Both the position numbers and the translations under genes were made by a program. From Aeriscardovia sp. (GTDB taxonomy: Bacteria; Actinomycetota; Actinomycetes; Actinomycetales; Bifidobacteriaceae), in the NCBI GenBank assembly GCA_017632855.1, contig JAGBQM010000025.1:1-32778 (forward strand): a stretch of 32,778 nucleotides of DNA, written 5' to 3'. This document shows, piece by piece, positions 1 to 7,871 of this stretch (its first letter is position 1; each line of letters starts with the position of its first letter). A model generated the notes under the pieces. That model saw only the letters and a list, made by a program, of their open reading frames with translations, was not told where the DNA came from and did not search any database.

Positions 1-125
1 GCTCTGTTAAGATATATTCGGATTTCAAAGCAAATCTTTCGCTCCGGGGCGCATCTCTCCTTGCCGCGCAGAGGGGGATGGGTAGTCTAGCCTAAAGCGG
101 ATCTTTGGAGCGGAAAAGAGTCTAA

Positions 126-153
126 GCTGCTGTTGCGCGGCAGCAATGGAGGA
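126..153 (+). promoter_or_regulatory. Hairpin and Shine-Dalgarno of rplS
   Basis: A 7-bp stem with a 5-nt loop can form at 126-144 (GCTGCTG against CGGCAGC, one G-U pair). It ends 3 nt before a strong Shine-Dalgarno GGAGGA at 148-153. That site lies 4 nt before the ATG at 158 and decides the start over the ATG at 146. A hairpin so close to the ribosome binding site could affect translation of rplS, but that is inference only. Confidence 0.5.
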
Positions 154-157
154 ATTT

Positions 158-526
158 ATGAACCTCGTAGAACAATTCGGCAAAGAGCACGAAAAGAAGG
201 GGAATCCCATCCCCTCCTTCAGGCCCGGAGACACCGTAAAAGTGAACGCCAAGATCGTCGAAGGCGACCACAGCAGGATTCAGGCTTTCCAGGGCGTAGT
301 AATAGCCCGAGTAGGCCATGGCATAAGCGAGAACATCCCTGTCCGCAAGATTAGCTTCGGATGCGGAGTAGAGCGCCGCTTCCCCCTTCACTCCCCGCTC
401 GTAGATTCCATCGAAGTGGTTTCATACGGCAAGGTGAGGAGGGCCAAGCTTTATTACCTCAGGCACCTTAAGGGCAAGGCTGCCAGGATTCCTGAAAGGC
501 GCGAGCCTAGAGGGGCAAAGAAATAA
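158..526 (+). CDS. rplS: 50S ribosomal protein bL19
   Basis: This is ribosomal protein L19, a large-subunit protein near the interface with the 30S subunit. The 122-residue product has the usual length of the family. It shows the typical order: an RPGDTVKVN segment, the GVVIAR strand, the [15 protein letters not shown] block and a basic C-terminus. The ATG at 158 is chosen because GGAGGA lies 4 nt upstream; the ATG at 146 overlaps that site and lacks one of its own. It leads a same-strand run with lepB, rnhB and trmB. Only 157 nt of upstream sequence is in the window, so the preceding gene is not visible. Confidence 0.95.
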   Translation: MNLVEQFGKEHEKKGNPIPSFRPGDTVKVNAKIVEGDHSRIQAFQGVVIARVGHGISENIPVRKISFGCGVERRFPLHSPLVDSIEVVSYGKVRRAKLYYLRHLKGKAARIPERREPRGAKK

Positions 527-555
527 TCTAAGCCGAGGGCATGGAAGAGGCTGTG

Positions 556-1275
556 ATGGGTTACAAGGCAGCCACAAAACCTCCCATACACCGACGGGGA
601 GCACACCTTAAAAAAGGAGTTTCAAGGCCTCCCATGCATCCACGAAGATTCCACCGCAGAAAAGGCAGCTGGATAGGGTGGACCCTGTCCATTGTGATCC
701 CGATAATCGCGATACTCCTTCTCAGGATTTTTGTTTTCGGCATTTATGTCGTGCCCTCGGGTTCCATGCAAAATACCCTCCTTATAGGCGACCATATCCT
801 CACTTTCAAACTCGACGGGAAATGGACGCCCCTTAAGAGGGGGGATGTGATAGTCTTCAAAGACCCCGGCCACTGGCTCTCTGCTGCCCAAGATGACGCC
901 CTAGGGGGCGGATTTTTGGTTAAAAGGTTAATAGGCCTTCCCGGAGACACCGTAGCCTGCTGCACGGCCCAGGGCCTCGTCACCATAAACGGAGTGCCGA
1001 TCCACGAAGAAAGCTACCTTTATCCCGGAAATGCCCCCAGCCTGATAAAGTTCGACGTCAAAGTCACTCCGGGCCACATCTTTGTGATGGGAGACCACAG
1101 GAAGATTTCAGCCGATTCCCGCTACCATCTAAACGAGGACGACGGGCTCGTGCCGATTTCAGACGTCGTGGGAGTGGTAAAGCTAGTGTGGTGGCCCATC
1201 GACAGATGGCGCTTCATAGGCGACCCGTCTTCGGTTTACAAGAACGTGGGGGGAGTGAGCGGAGCCTATGAATGA
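556..1275 (+). CDS. lepB: Signal peptidase I
   Basis: This is a type I leader peptidase that cleaves signal peptides outside the membrane. A basic, proline- and histidine-rich cytoplasmic N-terminus of about 38 residues precedes one membrane helix (about residues 42-65, rich in I, L and V). The catalytic serine lies in VPSGSMQNTL (about residue 70) and the lysine in FLVKRLIGLPGD (about residue 123). The GDHR...SADSR box follows, so the Ser/Lys dyad is complete. The ATG at 556 has GAAGAGG 5 nt upstream; the in-frame ATG at 541 has no well-placed site and would add five residues. It overlaps rnhB by 8 nt, which suggests translational coupling. Confidence 0.95.
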   Translation: MGYKAATKPPIHRRGAHLKKGVSRPPMHPRRFHRRKGSWIGWTLSIVIPIIAILLLRIFVFGIYVVPSGSMQNTLLIGDHILTFKLDGKWTPLKRGDVIVFKDPGHWLSAAQDDALGGGFLVKRLIGLPGDTVACCTAQGLVTINGVPIHEESYLYPGNAPSLIKFDVKVTPGHIFVMGDHRKISADSRYHLNEDDGLVPISDVVGVVKLVWWPIDRWRFIGDPSSVYKNVGGVSGAYE

Positions 1276-1957
1276 TCCCTCTCTTTGCCTTGAAGAGGAG
1301 GGCTTCGAATCTTTCGACTTCGTTTTGGGAGCGGACGAAGTGGGAAGGGGATGCGCCGCGGGTCCGGCTTATGTGGGAGTGTGCATGCTGGATTCCCTCC
1401 CCTCCTCCTTTCCGGAAGGCGTAAGGGATTCCAAACTTTTAACTCCAAAAAGGAGAATTAAGCTAAGAAGCTACATTGAGGACTGGGTTTCCGACTGGGC
1501 CGTAGGGTCTTGCTCAAATAAGGAAATAGACGAAATGGGCATCACCCTTTCTTTGGGGCTCGCCTTGGAGAGGGCCCTGCTTTCCATGAAGGAAATTTTT
1601 GGAAGGGGCCTTTTAATTTTGGACGGCAATTTCGACTACCTGTCCTATGCCCGCGCTTCCCTCCACCTTTCCCAAAGGCCAAACGTAGAGGTCAAATGCG
1701 TCATTAAGGGAGACAGGAAAAGCGCTTTATGCGCCTCCGCCTCTATTTTGGCCAAGCTCGACAGAGACGAGCTGATGGACGACCTTTCAAAGTTAGACGA
1801 ATACAAGGGCTACAAATGGAAAAAGAACAAGGGGTACCCCACCCGGGAGCATATAGAGGCTATAAGGAAACTGGGGCTCAGCCCTCTTCACAGAAAGAGC
1901 TGGAAGATAAAGAGCCTGGAAGGCGAAGCTTCCCGAAAAGGCCTTCCTTTGTTTTAA
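1268..1957 (+). CDS. rnhB: Ribonuclease HII
   Basis: RNase HII nicks the RNA strand of RNA-DNA hybrids and removes misincorporated ribonucleotides. The 229-residue protein shows the family signature GADEVGRG with acidic residues D23 and E24. It also has a third acidic residue in LILDGN (D119) and the ASILAKLDRD segment with D167. Length is normal. Its start overlaps the end of lepB by 8 nt, an arrangement seen in other actinobacteria with rplS and lepB. The C-terminus is basic. Its last ~140 nt overlap, in another frame, the likely start of trmB. Confidence 0.95.
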   Translation: MNDPSLCLEEEGFESFDFVLGADEVGRGCAAGPAYVGVCMLDSLPSSFPEGVRDSKLLTPKRRIKLRSYIEDWVSDWAVGSCSNKEIDEMGITLSLGLALERALLSMKEIFGRGLLILDGNFDYLSYARASLHLSQRPNVEVKCVIKGDRKSALCASASILAKLDRDELMDDLSKLDEYKGYKWKKNKGYPTREHIEAIRKLGLSPLHRKSWKIKSLEGEASRKGLPLF

Positions 1958-2703
1958 GGTCCTCCAAACTTGACGAAAGGGAGGAAAAAATTTTGCGGAA
2001 CTCCGGAGGCCTGCTCCTCACGCCTCCGGAAAAGGAAAGGTTCATCCCCGACCCCTCTTTCAAACTGGATGCTTTCAGAAGGAAAAAAATCTGGGGAAAC
2101 CTAAACCCCCTCGTGATAGAAATCGGAAGCGGTCAGGGAGAAGAAGTCGAATGGGCGGCTTCCCGCTTTAAGAATCTGGATTTTTTGGCTCTGGAAGTTT
2201 TCCCTCAGGGAGTGGCCCACACCGTCAGGCGCCTTAAAGCGCGCGGCATTGAAAATGCCAAAATCCTTCAGGCTGACGCTTCCCGCTTCTTCTCTTCCAA
2301 CCTCCTTCCCGATTCGGTGTTCGAGGTGTGGAGCTTCTTTCCAGATCCTTGGCCGAAAACCAAGCACCACAAGCGAAGGCTTATATCGGAAGATTTCGCT
2401 CCCCTGGTAGCTTCCGCGCTGGTGAGGGGAGGGCACTGGAGGATTGCCACCGACGATGCCGACTACGCCCTCCAGATCCACGAAGTCCTGGATGCCTTTC
2501 CGGAGCTTGAAAACGTGGGGAGTATTGCTGTGGAGCTCCCTCTCACTCACTTTGGAAAGGGCAACAGGGATCTTCAGGCTTCAGCTCCCAAGGGAAAGTT
2601 TTTCCAAGCCGAAAGGTTTGAAGACAGAACCCTCACCAGTTTTGAAAAGAAGGGAATTGAAGCCGGAAGGCGGATTTACGACTTTGATTATAGGAAGATT
2701 TGA
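1816..2703 (+). CDS. trmB: tRNA (guanine-N7-)-methyltransferase
   Basis: TrmB uses S-adenosylmethionine to methylate G46 in the variable loop of tRNA. Visible family features are the conserved N-terminal SFVLRSSKL segment, the SAM-binding IEIGSGQGE motif, the FFPDPWPKTKHHKRRL signature and a C-terminal LTSFEKKG block. The start is uncertain. SFVLR is read in this frame just before the rnhB stop, but no ATG, GTG or TTG lies between it and the ATG at 1816. That ATG has AAGGG 6 nt upstream and would bury the first 142 nt inside rnhB. A rare CTG start at 1900 is the other option. It is the last gene of the rplS-lepB-rnhB-trmB run. Confidence 0.85.
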   Translation: MEKEQGVPHPGAYRGYKETGAQPSSQKELEDKEPGRRSFPKRPSFVLRSSKLDEREEKILRNSGGLLLTPPEKERFIPDPSFKLDAFRRKKIWGNLNPLVIEIGSGQGEEVEWAASRFKNLDFLALEVFPQGVAHTVRRLKARGIENAKILQADASRFFSSNLLPDSVFEVWSFFPDPWPKTKHHKRRLISEDFAPLVASALVRGGHWRIATDDADYALQIHEVLDAFPELENVGSIAVELPLTHFGKGNRDLQASAPKGKFFQAERFEDRTLTSFEKKGIEAGRRIYDFDYRKI

Positions 2704-2783
2704 ATAGAACGCCGCATCCAAAAAACTTTAGAGCGTTTAAAAGTTTTGTGGAATGGAGCCGGATTAGAAAAGATAATCGAAGT
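2704..2783. other. Imperfect AT-rich inverted repeat after trmB
   Basis: Arms of 12 nt at 2718-2729 and 2740-2751 pair with one mismatch around a 10-nt loop. The stem is mostly A/T and no U-run follows, so it is not a convincing intrinsic terminator. Nothing else was recognised in this stretch. Confidence 0.4.
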
Positions 2784-2999
2784 TCAGATCCACTCTTGGC
2801 ACGGTTCGACGGGAACCGGATCCAATAGGTCTATATTGGAATCGGTCGAAGCGGAGTAAGAGACCTCCGGTTGCTCGTTCCAAGTGGAAGACTCGAGTAA
2901 AAGCTTACGCATAAATTCATCCGGCGTATAATTTTCCGGAAGAGGCCCTGTGGGGATATTTAATTCTTCGAAGATCTTCATGTATTTTTCATCTTTCAT
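2784..2999 (-). CDS. Small acidic hypothetical protein
   Basis: I do not recognise this 71-residue ORF. It is acidic, proline-containing and has no membrane segment. It begins MKDEKYMKIFEELN and includes a possible amphipathic helix (PDEFMRKLLLESS). A fair ribosome binding site, GGGAAG, lies 4 nt before the ATG, which supports translation. It is alone on the minus strand, pointing towards trmB, in a locally AT-rich region. A small ORF at 7602-7871 also starts MKDEKE, but the rest does not look related. It could be a genuine orphan gene or a chance ORF. Confidence 0.45.
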   Translation of the reverse strand: MKDEKYMKIFEELNIPTGPLPENYTPDEFMRKLLLESSTWNEQPEVSYSASTDSNIDLLDPVPVEPCQEWI

Positions 3000-3520
3000 G
3001 ATGCTTCCCGCCTTTTAATTATCGGTTTAGTCAAGTGAACTGTTTTATCCTCTATCGCTTACGTCATAAGATAGTCCAACGGCTCCTCAGAATGCAATAC
3101 GGGTATTCCCACGCGCCTTTAAACAAGGCGACAATCTCAGTCTGCCTAATCGTCAGTTAGGCGCTCCAATCTGCACATGTTCATGCGTTCAGTTTTTTCT
3201 ATGGCGGACTTGACCTTTTTATGCTTTACACCTCTTTTTTCTCTTTGTTTTTCATTGCAAATCCTTTTCCAATCGTGAAAACCATCCGATTTATAAAAAT
3301 TCGGCAGATTATTTTTAAAAATTCTAGGAAGGGGAAGATTCGTATAAATCCGGGGATGCGGCGCATTTTTATTGGTATTGCGATCGCAAATTGCGAATTT
3401 GCAGAATCCGAATCTTCATGGCGCTTTGCGTTAAAGATGCATCTTTTCCCCTTCCAATAAAGCTTTCAATTAACTGACGCTCCTGAAGCGATAAAGCCCG
3501 AGAGATATCGCCCCTTAAAT
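3000..3520. repeat. Gene-poor stretch dense in palindromes
   Basis: No convincing gene is visible in about 520 nt. Instead there are many inverted repeats: stems at 3114-3130 (CGCCTT/AAGGCG) and 3144-3162 (GCCTAA/TTAGGC), and perfect palindromes at 3311-3322, 3378-3389 (TTGCGATCGCAA) and 3433-3446 (AAAGATGCATCTTT). There are also ATGCG-G-CGCAT at 3356-3366 and GCAAATT-GCG-AATTTGC at 3386-3402. Two long-range arms, 3327-3342 and 3409-3414/3446-3455, nest around the last group. An ORF of 79 codons at 3221-3460 has no ribosome binding site and an implausible composition. The stretch could encode a structured RNA or be the remains of a mobile element. Confidence 0.6.
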
Positions 3521-3554
3521 AAAAAGGCCGCTGCGGAGATTTCTGCAGCGGCCT
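3521..3554 (-). terminator. Rho-independent terminator of the PBP gene
   Basis: A perfect 10-bp G+C-rich stem (AGGCCGCTGC at 3525-3534 with GCAGCGGCCT at 3545-3554) has a 10-nt loop. On the minus strand it is followed by a T-run from 3524 down to 3521. It lies 16 nt past the stop codon of the penicillin-binding protein. Confidence 0.9.
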
Positions 3555-3569
3555 AAAGCAAGCAGAGGA

Positions 3570-5807
3570 TCACTGCCCCCATGGATCTATAGGCTTCATG
3601 GGAGCTACGTGCGTTCCGAACAGGTTCTCGCCCTGATCTTCCCACTGGTAAGAAGCCAGGGGAAGATCCACCATATTCGGATCCGGAGTTCCATAGTTGT
3701 TATCCACCGGTATCTTAGCTTCCTTGAGATAGGTTGACATGTAGTCTTCCAAAGACCTAATGAGGTACATTTCCCCGTACCACTGGCTTTCGCAATATGT
3801 GCCGGGACCGCTTGTGGCAGACCAGACCAGGGAGTTTCCGGTAATGCACTCGGGAAGCTGGCTGGGGTGCTGTGGCTGGGCAGAGATGGTGAAAGTGGCC
3901 ATCTGCGGGACGAAGGCGCCGTCCGCCAAAGATCCGTCCTGGTTCGTCCCGGACTTGCCAAACGTTTTCCTTCCGGGTATTTGCTCCAAGTAAGCTATGC
4001 CCTTGGTGATGTCGAGGTTCATGGCGAATGCCACCGTATTGGCCACCTCCTTGCTTATGGCCTGGTGGCAGTAAGCGGGAGGAACGGGAAGGCTCTTGCC
4101 GTCAGCGTTAATGATCTTGTTGATTGCTATGGGCGTGCATTCTACGCCGTTGGCGGCTATCGTGGCGTATACGTTGGCCATAGTGAGCGGGGAAACTCCG
4201 AGAACGCCGATGATCATGGTAGGCGTAATGGTGTCATGGATATTGCTCGTCGCCGTGGCCGCGTTGTGGTACCCCATCTCGGTTGCGGCATTGGCTATCG
4301 CGCAAAGCCCTATGATTTGGGCCATCGAAGCCTGAGGGGTGTTATGCGACCAGATCAGGGCGTGAAGGGGAGACTCGGGAGTCAGCGTGCCTCCCTCCGC
4401 GTTCGTCAGATTCCACATGGCCCCCGTCTTTTGAGCGCAGGGTATGGAATTGACGGGGTAGACCGTGTACGTGTCGAGCTCTTGGGTGATCTTATGTCCC
4501 GCCTGCAGCCATGCCACCATATTGATGGGCTTAAAGGACGAACCGATTCCAAATCCGGTGCCTCCGCCTTCCGACTGATCTACCGAATAGTCGAGAGCCG
4601 TGTACTGCGGCCCCGCGTTGCCGTTTACGTTGTAGATCTTGTTTTGCTGCACCTCTATGATTTTGCCGGTACCGGGCTGCACTGAGGCCGTGGCGATTAT
4701 CATGCCTTGAGGATTGTTCGGGGCGATGTACTTGGTCTGGGCGTTATAAGCCGCCTGTTCTGCAGCTTCGCTGAAAGTGGTGTAGATTTTGAGGCCGCCC
4801 TCGTAAAGGAGCTTTCTTCTGGCTTCCACGGTGGGGCCGAGCTGGGAGTCCATGAGGATGTCTCTGACCGTGTAATCGCATGCGTACCCCATTATCCCTA
4901 TATCGTTGCACCCTATCGGGTAGGTCTTGGGATGGAGCATGCTTTTTACGGGTATAGCTTCGGCGGCCTGGGCCTGGGCCTTGGTGGCAAAGCCGTACTG
5001 CACCATTTGTTGGAGCACCATATTCCTCTGCTGCTGGGCCACGAGGGGGTGATAGATGGGATCGTAGGCCGAAGGGTCTTTTGTAATGGAGGCTATGAGC
5101 GCGGATTGGCTGAGATTCAGCTGGTTGGCATGGATTCCAAAATAGGATTCCGCAGCCACTTCAACGCCGTATATATTCACTCCGTATTGGGCGATATTAA
5201 GGTACCCCTGAAGAATTTCAGCTTTGTTGTAATGCTCGTTTAATTCCTGGGCTATAAGCATCTCGCGCAGTTTTCGAGTAATTGTGTCGGCCCTGGCGTG
5301 GTAGGCGGCTATGGGGTCGTTTTGTTCCATGGCCTGGTCTATAAGGGCATTCTTGACGTACTGCTGGGTAAGGGTGGATCCTCCCTCTCTGGGGCCTCTT
5401 TTAATGAAGGTTTCCACGAACGCCCTGGCTATGCCCTTAGGATCGATGCCGGTTTCGGTCAGGAAGTTGTGATCCTCCCTGGCCACCATGGCCTTTTGCA
5501 TCCACGGCGAAATATTTTTCAGCGCCACAACTATACGGTTTTGGGTATAAAACTGGGCTATCAGCTTTCCATCCGAGGAGTACATCCTGGACTGCTGGGG
5601 GAGATCGGTGAGGTTAAGGCTCACATTCTCCCCCTGCAGGGAGAAGGAAGACTTATTCACGGTCTTCCCTATATCCACCAAAGCGGGCGCGAAAAAGCCC
5701 GTCAACGTCATCCCGCCTGCAATGCAAAGCACTATGTAGGCGATAAGAAGGGCCACTACCCTTCTCGCCGGCTTTGCGGTGGGACTTTGAGGGCGATTGT
5801 CTCTCAT
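3570..5807 (-). CDS. Class A penicillin-binding protein (transglycosylase/transpeptidase)
   Basis: A bifunctional peptidoglycan synthase anchored in the membrane. A basic N-terminus leads into one membrane helix (about residues 17-43). The GT51 transglycosylase domain shows the catalytic glutamate in ARED (E111), GGSTLTQQYVKN (142-153) and the NIAQYGVNIYGVEVAA block. The transpeptidase domain has SSFK (nucleophile S423, K426), SHN (487-489) and KSGT (618-621; the more common form is KTGT). The 745-residue length is normal. No Shine-Dalgarno precedes the ATG, but TAAAAT lies exactly 7 nt upstream, so the mRNA may be leaderless. It diverges from the GadC-type permease and ends at a strong terminator. 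Confidence 0.93.
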   Translation of the reverse strand: MRDNRPQSPTAKPARRVVALLIAYIVLCIAGGMTLTGFFAPALVDIGKTVNKSSFSLQGENVSLNLTDLPQQSRMYSSDGKLIAQFYTQNRIVVALKNISPWMQKAMVAREDHNFLTETGIDPKGIARAFVETFIKRGPREGGSTLTQQYVKNALIDQAMEQNDPIAAYHARADTITRKLREMLIAQELNEHYNKAEILQGYLNIAQYGVNIYGVEVAAESYFGIHANQLNLSQSALIASITKDPSAYDPIYHPLVAQQQRNMVLQQMVQYGFATKAQAQAAEAIPVKSMLHPKTYPIGCNDIGIMGYACDYTVRDILMDSQLGPTVEARRKLLYEGGLKIYTTFSEAAEQAAYNAQTKYIAPNNPQGMIIATASVQPGTGKIIEVQQNKIYNVNGNAGPQYTALDYSVDQSEGGGTGFGIGSSFKPINMVAWLQAGHKITQELDTYTVYPVNSIPCAQKTGAMWNLTNAEGGTLTPESPLHALIWSHNTPQASMAQIIGLCAIANAATEMGYHNAATATSNIHDTITPTMIIGVLGVSPLTMANVYATIAANGVECTPIAINKIINADGKSLPVPPAYCHQAISKEVANTVAFAMNLDITKGIAYLEQIPGRKTFGKSGTNQDGSLADGAFVPQMATFTISAQPQHPSQLPECITGNSLVWSATSGPGTYCESQWYGEMYLIRSLEDYMSTYLKEAKIPVDNNYGTPDPNMVDLPLASYQWEDQGENLFGTHVAPMKPIDPWGQ

Positions 5808-5820
5808 ACGGTTTATTTTA
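5808..5820 (-). promoter_or_regulatory. Candidate leaderless promoter of the PBP gene
   Basis: On the minus strand, TAAAAT (5820-5815) is followed by 7 nt and then the ATG at 5807, so transcription would begin at or next to the start codon. No good -35 hexamer was found. The absence of any ribosome binding site supports a leaderless mRNA. The same spacing occurs at xthA and at the gene starting at 32202. Confidence 0.5.
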
Positions 5821-5857
5821 CGTTCACACTCCTAACAGGACTCACATTTACAGGAAG

Positions 5858-5936
5858 TTGCATGCAAAAACAGAGTATTGAAAAAAAATAAAAAATACAT
5901 ATCATGTTTAGTTTGTTACCTTTCACTTTAAGGTAA
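5858..5936. promoter_or_regulatory. Palindromes between divergent PBP and permease genes
   Basis: Two symmetric elements lie in the intergenic region: a perfect 10-bp palindrome TTGCATGCAA at 5858-5867, and an inverted repeat TTACCTT (5916-5922) / AAGGTAA (5930-5936) with a 7-nt spacer. An A-rich tract lies between them. They could be operators for the permease gene or, for the second, a hairpin in its leader. No regulator is encoded nearby. Confidence 0.4.
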
Positions 5937-5991
5937 AAGGCGGCCCTCAGCGCCGGGTGCTCAGTTTAACGATAAAGGAAATTTTAGGTTA

Positions 5992-7605
5992 ATGAATGCT
6001 CAACTGAAGAAAAAGCTGACGCTTTTCGGTTTCTTCTCCATGACGGCCTCCATGGTTATGACCGTCTATGAGTTCCCAAGCCTGGCTACAGCCGGATTTG
6101 CTTGCGTATTCTTTGCCATTTTGGGCGGCGTTTTCTGGTTTCTCCCCACAGCTCTGATTTCTGCCGAAATGGCTTCGGTGGAAGGCTGGAGCGAAGGGGG
6201 CGTTTTCGGTTGGGTCGGAAACGCCCTGCATTCGGAAAGGCTTGGCTATATCGCCCTCTTCTGCCAGTGGTTTGAAGTGACGATAGGCTATGTCACGATG
6301 TGCTACTTTGTCGTTGGCATGTTTGCGGCCACTTTTGGCTGGGGCGTCATCAACAACAATCCGACGTGCAAATTCTTCTGCGTGATAGGGCTTTTCGGAA
6401 TAGTCAACCTGCTTCAGCTCCACGGGACTAAGCAAACGGCGAGGATTGCAAAAATCGGCTTCTTCCTTGGAGTGTTCATTCCGGGATTCCTTCTCTTTAT
6501 CCTCGCACTCATCTATATGGGGCAGGGAAACCATCTTTACATCGAAGTTTCCCCGCGCACTTTCTTCCCTGACTTCCGCAAGCTAGGAACCTTGACGATC
6601 TTTGCGACCTTCATATTGATGTACGCGGGAATTGAGGCCAGCGGAACCCATATAGACGAAGTGGAAAACCCCAGCAAAAACTACCCCATCACCATGTTCA
6701 TGATGTTTGTAGTGGCCATAGTCATGGATTCTTTGGGCGGGATGAGCGTGGCGGTAGCGGTGCCTCCCAAGGCCTTATCTATGGATGCGGGAATGTACCA
6801 GGCCCTCTACGCCCTCATAGGGCACTTCAACCCTCACCTTACCTGGATTGCGGGAGTATTTAGCGTACTTATGGCCCTTGGGATTGTGGCGGAAATCGGA
6901 TCGTGGGTCGTAGGACCCTCCAAAGGCCTTGAAGACAGCGCGAAATACGGCCTTATGCCCAAGTGGATAAACCACGAGAACCGCTACGGTGTTGCAACGC
7001 ATATGCTTTTGGTGCAGTTCTTCTGCACCCTCCTTTGGTCTGCGGTGCTTACATTCGACGCCAGCAGCGGGAACATGTCCTTCCTGATAGCCACCACCCT
7101 GACCTCCCTGGTTTACCTTGTGTGCTATGTGCTCATGTACCTCTCCTATTTCAAGCTCATCTTCAGGTACAAGGACTTGCCGAGGAGTTATAACGTGCCG
7201 GGAGGGATAGTAGGAAAGACGATAGTGGGAGGATGCGGATTTATCTGCTCCATTTTCGCCTTCATCGTTTCCTTCATTCCCACTACGGCCCTTCCGGCCT
7301 CCCAGGGCACTTCGTTTGTCCTAATCCTCACTTACTCCTTCCTTTTGATAATGATTGTGGCCATCCTTATCCCATCCTTCAGGAGGCACTATTTGAGGGG
7401 GGCGGATCCGGAACAGCTCAAGGTCATGCACTTTAGGCTTATGTGGAGGAAGGTTCCTTCCATAATGCAGGAAGCGGTGGATGCGGCAAGGCGCAAGCAA
7501 GGGGTAAAGACCGTAGACGGGCATCTTGTACAGTACGTGAAAGACGAGAACGGCGAAGAGCACATAATTACCCGTTCGGACGGGTACAAAAATTCAGGCT
7601 ACTAA
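5992..7605 (+). CDS. GadC-type amino acid antiporter (APC superfamily)
   Basis: An integral membrane amino acid transporter of about 12 helices, resembling the glutamate/GABA antiporter GadC. It matches remembered E. coli GadC in the AEMASVEGWSEGGVFGWV segment, in TARIAKIGFF and in FFPDFRKLGTL. It also matches in GIEASGTHIDEVENPSKNYP, EIGSWVVGPSKG and the NMSFLIA region. At 537 residues it is slightly longer than GadC because of a charged cytoplasmic C-terminal tail. No glutamate decarboxylase or glutaminase gene is in the window, so the exchanged substrate is inferred only from the family. The ribosome binding site is weak. It converges on the ORF ending at 7602, and their stop codons overlap. 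Confidence 0.88.
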   Translation: MNAQLKKKLTLFGFFSMTASMVMTVYEFPSLATAGFACVFFAILGGVFWFLPTALISAEMASVEGWSEGGVFGWVGNALHSERLGYIALFCQWFEVTIGYVTMCYFVVGMFAATFGWGVINNNPTCKFFCVIGLFGIVNLLQLHGTKQTARIAKIGFFLGVFIPGFLLFILALIYMGQGNHLYIEVSPRTFFPDFRKLGTLTIFATFILMYAGIEASGTHIDEVENPSKNYPITMFMMFVVAIVMDSLGGMSVAVAVPPKALSMDAGMYQALYALIGHFNPHLTWIAGVFSVLMALGIVAEIGSWVVGPSKGLEDSAKYGLMPKWINHENRYGVATHMLLVQFFCTLLWSAVLTFDASSGNMSFLIATTLTSLVYLVCYVLMYLSYFKLIFRYKDLPRSYNVPGGIVGKTIVGGCGFICSIFAFIVSFIPTTALPASQGTSFVLILTYSFLLIMIVAILIPSFRRHYLRGADPEQLKVMHFRLMWRKVPSIMQEAVDAARRKQGVKTVDGHLVQYVKDENGEEHIITRSDGYKNSGY

Positions 7606-7871
7606 TCCTCTGAAGATTTGAAGATATAGGAATAGGCGGCGTCCATCAGCCAATCGGAGGGGGTGGTCCCTTGGAGTTTGGCTTCTTTTTGAATGAAAGA
7701 CCAGAGGGGATCCGGAAGAGAAACCTGGTGGAAGTGAAAGCCCTTTTTGCTTTCCTTTTCCCTGGCCCTTTTCGCCTGCAGGCCGAGGCTTAAAATCTCC
7801 ATTATCACTTCGCTCCCCATATCCGCCATGGCCCGGGCCGCAGACGGCAGCTCCTCCTTTTCATCCTTCAT
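7602..7871 (-). CDS. Small hypothetical protein downstream of the TrmL-like gene
   Basis: I do not recognise this 89-residue soluble protein. A helical, charged N-terminal half is followed by HQVSLPDPLWSFIQKEAKLQGTTPSDWLMDAA, a pattern that resembles a ribbon-helix-helix fold (a short strand, then two helices). This is a weak impression, and a DNA-binding role is only a guess. It overlaps the upstream methyltransferase gene by the four bases ATGA, so the two are very likely translationally coupled. It is the last gene of the radA operon. Confidence 0.7.
   Translation of the reverse strand: MKDEKEELPSAARAMADMGSEVIMEILSLGLQAKRAREKESKKGFHFHQVSLPDPLWSFIQKEAKLQGTTPSDWLMDAAYSYIFKSSED

Noticed and set aside
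3221..3460. Plus-strand ORF of 79 codons in the gene-poor stretch
   Set aside because: It has no ribosome binding site, an F/I-rich composition with no recognisable pattern, and runs across the palindromes; most likely chance.
3867..4685. Long 272-codon plus-strand ORF
   Set aside because: It lies wholly antisense to the well-supported penicillin-binding protein, with no ribosome binding site; a shadow of its codon use.
7569..7586. Stem-loop TACCCGT-TCGG-ACGGGTA near the end of the permease gene as a terminator
   Set aside because: It lies inside the coding region and no T-run follows on either strand.
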